64,000 bases of DNA from the NCBI GenBank assembly GCA_964428355.1, contig CAYRYU010000030.1, positions 7,504-71,503 of the forward strand, written 5' to 3'. This stretch comes from CAYRYU01 sp964428355. Lineage in GTDB: Bacteria > Muiribacteriota > Ozemobacteria > Ozemobacterales > Ozemobacteraceae. Under the pieces are notes generated by a model. The model worked only from the letters and a program-made list of their open reading frames with translations, did not search any database and was not told where the DNA came from. This document shows positions 43,027 to 51,173 of this stretch, one piece after another; position 1 is the first letter of the stretch; each line of letters opens with the position of its first letter. A program made the position numbers and the translations under genes.

Positions 43027-44150
43027 GATTTCCTCCTGAGGATCTCACCGGCCTTGATGGCGCACCCCTTGTGCTTGACCAGCCCTCCACGGCCCACCAG
43101 GGTGAAGGTGGGAGCCTTCCACCCGCAGGTGCATGGCTCCGGATCGATGAAGCCAAGGTCGGTTGACAGGATGGAGAGGTTGGGCATCATCGCGTTGAAG
43201 GGCGTCAGCAGCTCCAAGAGCCCGGTTTCGCCAGGGGGAAGAAGCCCCAGGTCGACGGGGTCCCTCGCGAAGACGCGGTTGTAAACGGGAATGTGAAACC
43301 TGTGCAGTCGGCATTCGATGTAAGGTGCACTGTGTTCCGCCATTCCGTATCCGTCCCTGATGTTCTCTTCGCAAATCCCCAACATTCTCGAGGCTTTCTG
43401 GCGGAAAAAGTCGCGTGGAACCCGCTTGTCATCGGCGGTCTTCCAGCCACCCCCGGTGAGGAGACGGCTGCCCGCCGGAAGCTTGACCGGGCGGGTCCGC
43501 TCGAGTTCCTCGAGGAGCTCGTAGATGAAGCTGATGATTCCCATCACCCTGACGGGTTTTCCCTCCTCGATGAAGACCTCGATCTTGCCCAGGACGCTCG
43601 GAAGGTCGAAGGCCCACTCCCCGGCCTTGTTCTTCCGGATCGCGAAGAAGGTTTCGGCAGGGGGAGCGAACCGTTGCTGATTCTTCAACGTGAAGGCGAT
43701 GCCGAGGTCTTTTGCCTCGTCAGGATCGTAAACCAGCATCAGGTAGTTGGTGGGCTCCCTGGAAACGAGCCCCTCCTGCTTCCACAGCTCTTCGAGCTGC
43801 GCCTGGACACGGTCCAGGCTGTCCCGGTCGAACCAGATCTGGGTCTTCTGGCCCCTCGTCCCCGACGAGGTGAGCTTGAGAACGGCCTCTTCCTCGGGAA
43901 GGGAGGTCAGGAGGAAATACTTCATAGCGGTGACCCCAATTGATGGGATCCGCTCCAGATCCTCTTCCTTCTTTATTGAATCCGGAGAGAAACCGCGTTT
44001 TCGATAGATCCTGGCGATCTCCTCGCTGTGCTCAGCGTGGAAAGTTGCCATCTCCCGGCACGCATCGACCATCAGCTTCCGGGATTTCCCGCTCCAGTCG
44101 AGGGGATTTGGTGCCCGGCAAAGGGAACCGCTCGCCGGAAAATCATTCAT
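43023..44150 (-). CDS. LuxE-family acyl-protein synthetase
   Basis: A 375-residue member of the LuxE family, which activates a fatty or other carboxylic acid as acyl-AMP and passes the acyl group to a partner, in luminescence to LuxC. Visible are the adenylation loop LKLTSSGTRGQKTQIWFDR, the GGGWKTADDKRV loop, DGYGMAEHSAPYIEC, and the Cys-containing EPCTCGWKAPTFTLVGRGG. The ATG at 44150 follows AAAGGA and overlaps the preceding gene's stop by eight bases; its own stop overlaps the LuxC-ligase ATG. So three enzymes are translationally coupled. No LuxD, LuxA or LuxB gene is present, so the product is not light. Confidence 0.88.
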   Translation of the reverse strand: MNDFPASGSLCRAPNPLDWSGKSRKLMVDACREMATFHAEHSEEIARIYRKRGFSPDSIKKEEDLERIPSIGVTAMKYFLLTSLPEEEAVLKLTSSGTRGQKTQIWFDRDSLDRVQAQLEELWKQEGLVSREPTNYLMLVYDPDEAKDLGIAFTLKNQQRFAPPAETFFAIRKNKAGEWAFDLPSVLGKIEVFIEEGKPVRVMGIISFIYELLEELERTRPVKLPAGSRLLTGGGWKTADDKRVPRDFFRQKASRMLGICEENIRDGYGMAEHSAPYIECRLHRFHIPVYNRVFARDPVDLGLLPPGETGLLELLTPFNAMMPNLSILSTDLGFIDPEPCTCGWKAPTFTLVGRGGLVKHKGCAIKAGEILRRKS

Positions 44151-45657
44151 TTCGCACATTCCTTTCATGGTTTTCCTTTATGACCCCCAGGAGACGTCTG
44201 GCGTATTCGGAAAAGACGTGGATCTCGGAAAAATCGACCTTCCGGGGTCCGATGGCCTGAAACCGTATGGCAAGGCGGTCGGAACACCGGTAGGGAATGA
44301 ACCCCCCAACGAAGAAACCGTGCTGGGAAAGAGCTTCGTAAAGGGTTCCCAGGCCGGGCTGATCAAGGGGAACATCCACCCCAGCGTAGAGATAACCTTC
44401 TTTTTTGAGGTGGATCCAATCCTGGACAAGGCTCTCCAGTGCGGCTTTTCCCGGGATCTCGAAGGAGAACTGGACCGATTCCTGCGAGGGTTCCCGGGAG
44501 ATTGAGTAGGAGCCGGTCTTCTCGAGGACGCTGAACCGCGATGCGGGAACCCAGCTCATCCCCAGGGGGTCCAGAAGAAAGCCGAGCATCCGGCCGAGAT
44601 TTTCGGGAAGACTGACTTCCCGGCCGAAGGGGTGGGAAATCTTTGGAATGACACCGTAAAGGATCGAGTACCGGTCGCTCCGGCTTGGATCAGCTCCCAG
44701 TCCGAGGTCGCTCAGCTTGGCCTGTGTGGCGGGGCTCTGGCATCCCAGGAACAGGGCAAGATCGACACATCCGTACCGGGAGATGAGGCGTTGGCTCAGG
44801 TCATGGTTCGTAACGAAGTCGAAGAAGAGATAATGGGCTGAAAGGGTTTCGGCCTTTTCCATGGTCGCATGGAACAGCCGGCTGAAAAGCCCCTTTGACT
44901 TGGCCATCGGATCCGTTACCCCGAGGCAGGGTTCGATCACCAGCGGGTTTTCATTTCTCACCATAAGCCCGACGTGGCCCACCATGCGTCCCTCCGGAAC
45001 GGCAGCCACGATCGAAATCAGTCTTCCCTCGCTGATGAGCGCACGGATTTTTTCCGGGTAGTAGATGAACTCGTTGATATAGTTGTATCCGTAAACAGCG
45101 TAGAAAAGCCTGCTCAGGGCGCCCTCTTCGCCTTCCTCAAGCTCCCTGATGCGGACCTGTTCCTCGGCAAGTTCGAGGGTCTCCCTGGGGCAGGAAGCCC
45201 CGTCCGTAACCGAACTCGGTATTGCGGATTGGCCGAGCAAGATTCCAAGGGAGATCACCTGGCCCGCGCGGCCGAGGTTATCGACCCTGATGCTCTCGAA
45301 ATCGTCAGGAGAAACGGAAAACCGGCCAAGGGCTTCGTCGAGGATGGAGGTTCCACGCTGATGGATCGGAACCCCGCGGTTCAGCAGCTCGACCGTCAGC
45401 CGCCCTCCGCTTTCGGAAACCGTGACCCGGATGGTGGGAGCGGGCCTTCCCCGGCCCTGGACTCCCTGTATCAGGGAGATCGCTCCCCGAACGCCTTTCG
45501 ACAGGGTTTCCAGACTCTCCACCGCCATCCCGTTCTCACGGGCGAAACCCGTGACGAAATCGATCGTGGCTTCGATGAATGGGGGAAGCGCGGGAAACTC
45601 GACAACACCCTGGGAATCACCACTGCCGGCCGGTCCCTGGGGCTTCACCGGGACCAC
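44143..45657 (-). CDS. Histidine-kinase-like ATPase domain fused to GNAT acetyltransferase
   Basis: A 504-residue protein. The first 160 residues resemble an anti-sigma-factor (RsbW/HATPase) domain: FIEATIDFVTGFARENGMAV then LSKGVRGAISLIQG at the N-box place, and TVELLNRGVPIH at the G1 place. The usual N-box Asn and the DxG motif are not kept, so ATP binding is doubtful. From about 165 a GNAT domain follows: VRIRELEEGEEGALSRLFYA, SIVAAVPEGRMVGHVGLMVR, and PCLGVTDPMAKSKGLFSRLF. A C-terminal part of about 200 residues may be a second acyltransferase half. GTG start; four bases after the ligase gene's stop and overlapping the LuxE-like gene. It may be a regulatory or substrate-loading acyltransferase. 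Confidence 0.75.
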   Translation of the reverse strand: MVPVKPQGPAGSGDSQGVVEFPALPPFIEATIDFVTGFARENGMAVESLETLSKGVRGAISLIQGVQGRGRPAPTIRVTVSESGGRLTVELLNRGVPIHQRGTSILDEALGRFSVSPDDFESIRVDNLGRAGQVISLGILLGQSAIPSSVTDGASCPRETLELAEEQVRIRELEEGEEGALSRLFYAVYGYNYINEFIYYPEKIRALISEGRLISIVAAVPEGRMVGHVGLMVRNENPLVIEPCLGVTDPMAKSKGLFSRLFHATMEKAETLSAHYLFFDFVTNHDLSQRLISRYGCVDLALFLGCQSPATQAKLSDLGLGADPSRSDRYSILYGVIPKISHPFGREVSLPENLGRMLGFLLDPLGMSWVPASRFSVLEKTGSYSISREPSQESVQFSFEIPGKAALESLVQDWIHLKKEGYLYAGVDVPLDQPGLGTLYEALSQHGFFVGGFIPYRCSDRLAIRFQAIGPRKVDFSEIHVFSEYARRLLGVIKENHERNVRNE

Positions 45658-45660
45658 CTC

Positions 45661-46998
45661 TCAAATCGCATCGATCACCCTGATGAGCTTCCCTGTCCGG
45701 GGATTCCGGGGAATCGAACCCGGGGGAAGAAGTTCGATGGAAAGCGGCCAGATCATCTTCTTTTCGACCAGGTTCCTCAGGGAGAGCTTGTTTCCGATCA
45801 ATTCCGACTCGAGCCTATTGGCGAGCTGCGGATGCTCGGAAACCGGAGCGGACGTTTCCACCCGGATGACCAGCAGGTCCATCCCCCCTTCACGCTTCTT
45901 CTCGATCTGAACCGTTCCCGACAAACCCGGGATCGAAGCCACCTTCTCCTGGACGTAGGCGTAGTCGATGAAATCGAAACCGATCCTGAGAACGTCGTCT
46001 CCCCTGCCCAGGAGCCGGAACCGCGGAGTCGTCCTTCCGCAGGGGCAGGGGTCTCCGAGCCATTGCGCGCGATCCCCGACGCGGTACCGGATGATCGGGG
46101 TGAGCCTCCGGACGAAGGGGGTGGCATACATCATGCCCGTCTCCCCCGGACCACAGTGGTGACGGGCTTCCTCGTCGAAGATCTCGATGAAGGTCTGATC
46201 GTCATGCGCGTGAAAGACTCCCGGGCCACATTCGCGGCACTGGTAGCCGATGTACCAGGTATCGACCGTTCCATATCCGGGGGCTGCGACAAGAGAGGTG
46301 CCGAAGGTCTCCCTCAGGAACTCCCGGTCGGCCGGGTAGATGTGCTCGCCGCCGTAGAAAACTTTCTCGATGCGGATCGTGCGGTCACCCGTTTCGGCCA
46401 TCTTCCTCAGGCAATCCAGGACCACGCTCGTTATCCCGGCGAAGCAGTTGATCCTGAACAACCGGGTCATAGCCCCGATGAAATCCGCGGGGGTGTGGTT
46501 CGAAAAGGGGAAGTTCATGCACCCGTACTGCTGCAGCATCCGGTTGATATGAACGAAGGTCATGTACAAGCCGCCCACGGCGAACAGGTTCGCCACCCGG
46601 TCCTCTTTCGACAACCCCAGGGCGAAGAAACCCCGTGCGTTCGGGAGATCAAGGGCGTCGATCTCCTCGCAGGTGAAAAGCGACGTCTTTGGAAAACCCG
46701 TCGTTCCGCCACTCTGGAAGACCGTGAACGCAGCATCCTTTTTCGCGAGGAGTCGATCGCTCTTCGGGGGAAGAAGCTCCCGGAGGTCGGCCGATTCCAG
46801 GATCGGGACATTCGAGAGCGGATGCTCCGCGCGGATGTCCACGGAACGGGTTCTCTCCCGGTAGAATGGGACGTTCTCCCTCGCGTGTGAAAGATACTCG
46901 TGAAGCCTCTCACGGATGATCCGCGTCCTGAACTCGGAGGGCCGGTCCTCCCAATCGTCGTAGAAAGCCCCGGTCCCCAACTCGTCGAGAAAACTCAT
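45661..46998 (-). CDS. PaaK-like AMP-forming ligase, first gene of the lux-like cluster
   Basis: A 445-residue adenylate-forming enzyme of the phenylacetate-CoA ligase/CoF synthetase group: YLSHARENVPFYRER start, phosphate loop FQSGGTTGFPKTSLF, APGYGTVDTWYIGYQC, IIRYRVGDRAQWLGDPCPCG with the family Cys cluster, and the C-terminal PRNPRTGKLIRV. It shares CPCGRT...LGRGDD and PPGS-PRNPRTGK with the ligase half of the LuxC fusion, so the two are paralogues. It should activate a carboxylic acid for the pathway. GAGGAG lies eight bases before the ATG and a promoter lies just upstream. Confidence 0.87.
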   Translation of the reverse strand: MSFLDELGTGAFYDDWEDRPSEFRTRIIRERLHEYLSHARENVPFYRERTRSVDIRAEHPLSNVPILESADLRELLPPKSDRLLAKKDAAFTVFQSGGTTGFPKTSLFTCEEIDALDLPNARGFFALGLSKEDRVANLFAVGGLYMTFVHINRMLQQYGCMNFPFSNHTPADFIGAMTRLFRINCFAGITSVVLDCLRKMAETGDRTIRIEKVFYGGEHIYPADREFLRETFGTSLVAAPGYGTVDTWYIGYQCRECGPGVFHAHDDQTFIEIFDEEARHHCGPGETGMMYATPFVRRLTPIIRYRVGDRAQWLGDPCPCGRTTPRFRLLGRGDDVLRIGFDFIDYAYVQEKVASIPGLSGTVQIEKKREGGMDLLVIRVETSAPVSEHPQLANRLESELIGNKLSLRNLVEKKMIWPLSIELLPPGSIPRNPRTGKLIRVIDAI

Positions 46999-47038
46999 CT
47001 CTCACGCTCCTCTTGTCCTTGGGGAGTAGCCGGCGGAA

Positions 47039-47067
47039 ATCCTATCAGATCCAGCCCCGAACAGCAA
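47039..47067 (-). promoter_or_regulatory. Likely promoter of the lux-like cluster
   Basis: Minus-strand TTGCTG (47067-47062), 17-base spacer and TAGGAT (47044-47039). The start would fall about 35 bases before the ligase ATG. It diverges from the methyltransferase promoter about 50 bases away. Confidence 0.5.
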
Positions 47068-47117
47068 GCCGACCCATCCAACACATCCACCCCCGAATCA
47101 GAAGAGAGCCTGCGATT

Positions 47118-47145
47118 TTGACAATCCGAAGGGATGGACTAGAAT
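47118..47145 (+). promoter_or_regulatory. Promoter of the methyltransferase gene
   Basis: A perfect TTGACA at 47118-47123, a 16-base spacer and TAGAAT at 47140-47145. The leader to the ATG at 47202 is about 50 bases. Confidence 0.75.
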
Positions 47146-47201
47146 CGTGAAAACACGTCGAAAACAACGGGAATGGAAACTCCATCACGAGGAGGCGGGC
47201 A

Positions 47202-48038
47202 ATGTTTCTGAAGCGGATCAGACTCGACTATTCAAGCGCAGATGACGCGTCATCATGCGATCAGACTCCTTTCTGGTCAGCCCCATTCGGAACCCGGCTG
47301 TTGGAAACCGTTTCAATGCGCCCGGGAATGAGGGTGCTCGACATCGGAACCGGCACGGGCTTTCCCCTTCTCGAGCTCGCCATGCGGTTGGGCGGGGATG
47401 CCTCGCTCGCAGGGATAGATCCATGGGTTCCGGCTCTGGAGAGGGCCAGGTTCAAGGCCCGACTGGCCGGAATCACCAATGTCGCGCTGGTCGAAGGCGT
47501 GGCGGAATCCCTTCCATTTCCGGACGCGGGGTTCGATCTGATCATTTCCAACAACGGCCTTAACAACGTCGCCGATGCACGAAAAGCCCTTTCCGAATGC
47601 TTCCGGGTGTCGAAGCCCGGCTGCCAGCTGGTTGCCACAATGAACCTCCCCGAAACGATGACTGAATTCTACGGCGAGTTCCGGGCTCACCTCCGGGCGA
47701 AGGGGCTGGAAAGGATTCTTCCCGCGGTCGAGGCTCACATTTCCGGGAAACGGAAGACCGTCTCCGAGATCCAATGCTTGATCGCGGAAGCGGGTTTTCA
47801 CCCCTTCAACACCACGACCGGTTCCTTCTCGTGGCGGTTCGTGGATTTCTCGGCCTTCCTGAACCATTGGTCGGTAAACGCCCTATTTCTTCCTCACTGG
47901 TTGGAGTTACTTCCAGGCGACGGGGAGAAGTTCCTCGGGGAGATGGCGGAAGCCCTCGATCCCAAGGCTCGCGGGAGCGGGGGCTTCACGGTCACAATTC
48001 CCTTCGCATGCTTCGACGCCCGCAAAAACCAGACCTGA
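47202..48038 (+). CDS. Class I SAM-dependent methyltransferase
   Basis: A 278-residue cytoplasmic enzyme with the Rossmann SAM site VLDIGTGTGFPLLELA (about 45-60), the acidic loop AGIDPWVPALERA, ESLPFPDAGFDLIISNNGLN as motif II, and the post-motif ECFRVSKPGCQLVAT. This is the UbiE/Methyltransf_11 type. The C-terminal 110 residues, with several aromatic residues, probably cover a small-molecule substrate. AGGAGG lies six bases before the ATG. It is transcribed away from the lux-like cluster from a shared intergenic region, so it may methylate the cluster's substrate or product. The exact acceptor is unknown. Confidence 0.88.
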   Translation: MFLKRIRLDYSSADDASSCDQTPFWSAPFGTRLLETVSMRPGMRVLDIGTGTGFPLLELAMRLGGDASLAGIDPWVPALERARFKARLAGITNVALVEGVAESLPFPDAGFDLIISNNGLNNVADARKALSECFRVSKPGCQLVATMNLPETMTEFYGEFRAHLRAKGLERILPAVEAHISGKRKTVSEIQCLIAEAGFHPFNTTTGSFSWRFVDFSAFLNHWSVNALFLPHWLELLPGDGEKFLGEMAEALDPKARGSGGFTVTIPFACFDARKNQT

Positions 48039-48053
48039 GGCCCAAGAAGATCC

Positions 48054-49934
48054 TCAGCGGACTTTTCCGTTGCGGATCTTCATGAAGGCGTCATACATCG
48101 ATTTCTTGGGTTTACCTTCCCGATCTATGATTCCGGCGTTCACCATGTTGTCCGACCAGGCGAACCATATGAATACAGGGATCCGGCGATACCCGCCAGC
48201 GGCAAGGTACCGGTAGATATCTAGCATCCATTCAGCGGCCCAGCGGCATTCCTCGTCGGAAACCGCCTGTGGAGGTGCAAAGCCCACTTCCGTTATCCAG
48301 AGCGGAATCCCGGGGAACTCTTTGCCGAAGATGTCGGCATGGTATGAAAGGGGGCTTCCGTTCCAGTTGGGAATCGGCTCCTTCGTCCCATATCCGCGAT
48401 AAGGGTGGATCCCGATGGCGTCGACCGGAATTTTCCCTCCGCACGCGGCTTTGAGCTTTCGGCAGTATGCCAGGGATGCATCCGGACCATCGCAGAGACC
48501 GCCGAGGACCACGGGGGAGTTTGGGGACCCCCTCTTCACCGCCTCCGCGGCGGCTTTGAGCAGAATCGAAAAGTTCGCAGGTTCGACGCCAATGGCGGAA
48601 TTACTCGAAACGTCCTCTTCGTTCCAGAGTTCATAGGCGACGCGATTGCCGTAGGGGGCGAAGTGGGCCGCTATCTTGCCCGCGACTTCGGCGAACCCAC
48701 GTGAGTATTCCTGCCAGTTGCCGTTGTCCCATGGCCCGTTTCCCCAGAAGGTTTCCTGGTTGATCACGAAAAGGGACCGGACCCCGAGTTGGGCATAGGC
48801 TTTGACTATGGGATCGAACTTCCGGAAAGAGCCTTCGAGGTCACCGTGCATCCTGCTGATGATGAATACCATCCTGACCCATGCAATTCCCTTGAAGGTA
48901 TCGCTCTCGTGGGGGGAACTCCAGGCTGCATGAGGGTTGACGTTCATCCCGAACTGGACGTTTCCGGTGCTTGGAGTGGAAGGAGGGGGGAAATCGGCTG
49001 AATCCCCAGGGGTTTCTGACGGGGGCGACTCCTGCCCGGGCGTGGTGCTCCCGCCACCGAAGGACGGGTTTCCTTCTCCCGATTCACCTTTCGACCGCTG
49101 AAAGGTAAGGCAGAAACAGGTGTGGATCTTGAAACCCTTCTGCTCGATGCTTCCCAGACCCATCCCCGTGACCCGGTCGCTCGGGAGGCCGAGGGCTTTC
49201 GCTGCATAGGAGCCCAGAAGGGCATACATCGGGAAGTTGATCGGATACTCCCCCGCCGGTTTGTTCTCCGGGGCCAGGACCGTCGATCCGTCCGCCCAGG
49301 AAATCTCGGCCTTTTCCCCCATCACCCTGTTTCCGGATTCGTCTTTCAGTTCGATGTAGATGTGGTGCCGCCCCTGGGCTTGGGCTTCATCCTCCCAGCG
49401 GGCTTCCACCAGACGCCAGCATGCCTGGCCGGCCCCGACCGATGCTCGTTCCAGGCCTATTCCAAGCCGGTCGAGCCGGGAATCCCAACCCGCGGGCCTT
49501 CCGCCCTCCGTTCCCGGGACCGGACCACCACCGTTTCCCGGGGGTGTTCCCCCACCCCCGTTCTCCGGATCGTCGAACCCATCCTGGTTACCCCCGTTAC
49601 CCGGATTTCCACCCGGAGTGCCAGTCCCCTCCCCTGCGGGTTCCGCAGGCGAGTGTTTCTGGGACCCCTCCTGATCGAGTTCCGCCAGGATCTGGCAAGC
49701 CCTCTCGTAGTCTGCCCCGCGCTCGGTCGTGATCTTGACCCATTCTTTGAGGATCCAGACAGGGTCCGAATTTCCCGACCAGGCGGAAATCTTCGAGGGA
49801 ATGTCGGGGCGGTGGGCATAGAACGCCTGGATATCGCTTCGAGCATCCGCCCAGACCGCTCCTGCGAGCGTGAACTGGAGACAAAAGACTCCCAGAGCCA
49901 GAAGCTCGAGGATAACCCGTCGGGAACTGTTCAT
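48054..49934 (-). CDS. Secreted clan-A glycoside hydrolase with pseudopilin-operon domain
   Basis: A 626-residue exported enzyme. Signal peptide about 1-31. An N-terminal module of about 50 residues contains LKEWVKITTERGADYERA. A Gly/Pro-rich linker (about 90-150) and a beta-sandwich module (HIYIELKDESGNRVMGEKAE) follow. A TIM barrel spans about 320-620 with the clan-A pair: acid/base Glu in VAYELWNEED and nucleophile Glu in IPLWITEVGFAP. The nearest type appears to be GH39/GH5-like, acting on a polysaccharide. The ATG at 49934 has AGGAGG upstream. It is the last gene after four pseudopilin-type genes, and its first module also occurs in one of them, so it may be cargo of that machine. Confidence 0.85.
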   Translation of the reverse strand: MNSSRRVILELLALGVFCLQFTLAGAVWADARSDIQAFYAHRPDIPSKISAWSGNSDPVWILKEWVKITTERGADYERACQILAELDQEGSQKHSPAEPAGEGTGTPGGNPGNGGNQDGFDDPENGGGGTPPGNGGGPVPGTEGGRPAGWDSRLDRLGIGLERASVGAGQACWRLVEARWEDEAQAQGRHHIYIELKDESGNRVMGEKAEISWADGSTVLAPENKPAGEYPINFPMYALLGSYAAKALGLPSDRVTGMGLGSIEQKGFKIHTCFCLTFQRSKGESGEGNPSFGGGSTTPGQESPPSETPGDSADFPPPSTPSTGNVQFGMNVNPHAAWSSPHESDTFKGIAWVRMVFIISRMHGDLEGSFRKFDPIVKAYAQLGVRSLFVINQETFWGNGPWDNGNWQEYSRGFAEVAGKIAAHFAPYGNRVAYELWNEEDVSSNSAIGVEPANFSILLKAAAEAVKRGSPNSPVVLGGLCDGPDASLAYCRKLKAACGGKIPVDAIGIHPYRGYGTKEPIPNWNGSPLSYHADIFGKEFPGIPLWITEVGFAPPQAVSDEECRWAAEWMLDIYRYLAAGGYRRIPVFIWFAWSDNMVNAGIIDREGKPKKSMYDAFMKIRNGKVR

Positions 49935-50049
49935 GATTCCACCCTCCTTGATTTTTCGGTTATCGGCGGGATCGTTCCCCGCGAAATCCACCCTGATTCA
50001 ATTGACCACATCATGTAGCCATAGGTCGAAAATCCTCTCTTCACCCGCT

Positions 50050-50526
50050 TCAGGGTTGTGGCCCGGCGTAAACCAACCGGGAAAAGGAAATCGAATGCTC
50101 CTTCCGGGTGGAACCCGGGATGCTCCAACCCACGACGACAGTGACCTTTTTGCCCACGCACCGGCCATCCTCCATCAGATTCTTGAATTGCGGGGTGGGG
50201 GTGAAGACGGTTCCCCCCTCCTTCACCGGGGCGGAAAAACTCGCCGGGAAGTCGACTGCGCGATCCGGGGGAAAGCCGCTCATGAAGAGCATTCCAAGGT
50301 GTCCTTTAAGGTCTTCGAGCATGCGGAAGCCGATGGTCGTCGCGGTCACGAGGTTCTTCGAATCGTAGGTCTGTCTTCGGACCTCGGTGAAACTCATCGT
50401 CACGGGAACCAGAAAGGTCGTCAAAATCACGAGAACGACAAGGATTTCGATGAGGCTCGTCCCGCCGTTGCCGCTTTCGCTTCGACATGGGGAACCTGGC
50501 ATCCGGGGCCAGTTGGGACGTTTCAT
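50050..50526 (-). CDS. Prepilin-type pseudopilin
   Basis: A 158-residue protein with a class III signal: a short polar leader then GGTSLIEILVVLVILTTFL, with the processing Gly, Glu at +5 and the hydrophobic stalk. The globular part carries WSIPGSTRKEHSISFSRLVY. Such minor pseudopilins are cut by PilD and assembled at the tip of type II secretion or type IV pilus fibres. Its start overlaps the stop of the preceding gene (ATGA). It lies 115 bases before the glycoside hydrolase gene. Confidence 0.85.
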   Translation of the reverse strand: MKRPNWPRMPGSPCRSESGNGGTSLIEILVVLVILTTFLVPVTMSFTEVRRQTYDSKNLVTATTIGFRMLEDLKGHLGMLFMSGFPPDRAVDFPASFSAPVKEGGTVFTPTPQFKNLMEDGRCVGKKVTVVVGWSIPGSTRKEHSISFSRLVYAGPQP

Positions 50527-51173
50527 TTTCCCATCTCCTCCAGGATCTTGAGGGCGGCCTTGTAGTCATCCCCCCTTTCGGTCGTTATCTTGACCCACTC
50601 CTTCAGGACTTTGGCCCGATCGGTGAAGGAGGAGTTCCAAGAAGGGATCAGCTCGAAGATATCGGGACGCTTCTTGGCGAATTCATCCAGCGTGACCTGG
50701 ACTGCAGGAGGTGGGGAATTCGGGTCGGGCGGCGGGGCTCCACCCGCAGGGGTCTCGAAGGAGTTCTGGTTCTCTGCCTTCCGGGACGGAAGAGTCAGCA
50801 TCCCGGCTTCGGATGCGACCCGCACAACCTTCCCGGGTTGGACGGTCCATTGGGCACCCGCGGGGGCGGAAGCCGCCATCGCGTCCTTCATCACTGGATG
50901 GTCGGCGTCGACCCATTCGACGGGGGAGGAAGCAGCCGCGGGCGGGTCGATCCGGATCTCGAGTGGAAGGCTGGAAAAGCCCACCCGAACCTTGACTGCG
51001 GGACTCGCCGTCTGGGAAAGGCCCACCAGGGGAATCCCCGCGATCAGGATCGTGACCAACAGCAAAAGGGGAATGCTAAGGTGAATCGGCCGGAACACCT
51101 TTCCGGGCGACCGGCAATCCCGGGCAGCAGCTTTTTCGTTCCGTGTCTCCATGGCCCCACCTCCGAATCTCAT
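50523..51173 (-). CDS. Membrane-anchored protein sharing a module with the glycoside hydrolase
   Basis: A 216-residue protein with one N-terminal transmembrane helix (LSIPLLLLVTILIAGIPLVG), a low-complexity Pro/Ala region, and a C-terminal module ending LKEWVKITTERGDDYKAALK. That module is nearly identical over its core to the N-terminal module of the secreted hydrolase at 48054-49934. Two starts are possible: ATG at 51173, overlapping the previous stop (ATGA), or the ATG seven codons later, which has a better GGAGG. It sits between two pseudopilin genes and may connect the pseudopilus to its cargo. Confidence 0.7.
   Translation of the reverse strand: MRFGGGAMETRNEKAAARDCRSPGKVFRPIHLSIPLLLLVTILIAGIPLVGLSQTASPAVKVRVGFSSLPLEIRIDPPAAASSPVEWVDADHPVMKDAMAASAPAGAQWTVQPGKVVRVASEAGMLTLPSRKAENQNSFETPAGGAPPPDPNSPPPAVQVTLDEFAKKRPDIFELIPSWNSSFTDRAKVLKEWVKITTERGDDYKAALKILEEMGK

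Noticed and set aside
44974..46890. 638-codon plus-strand open frame opposite the ligase and GNAT-fusion genes
   Set aside because: It crosses two real minus-strand genes and their coupled junction, has no start signal, and shows antisense composition.
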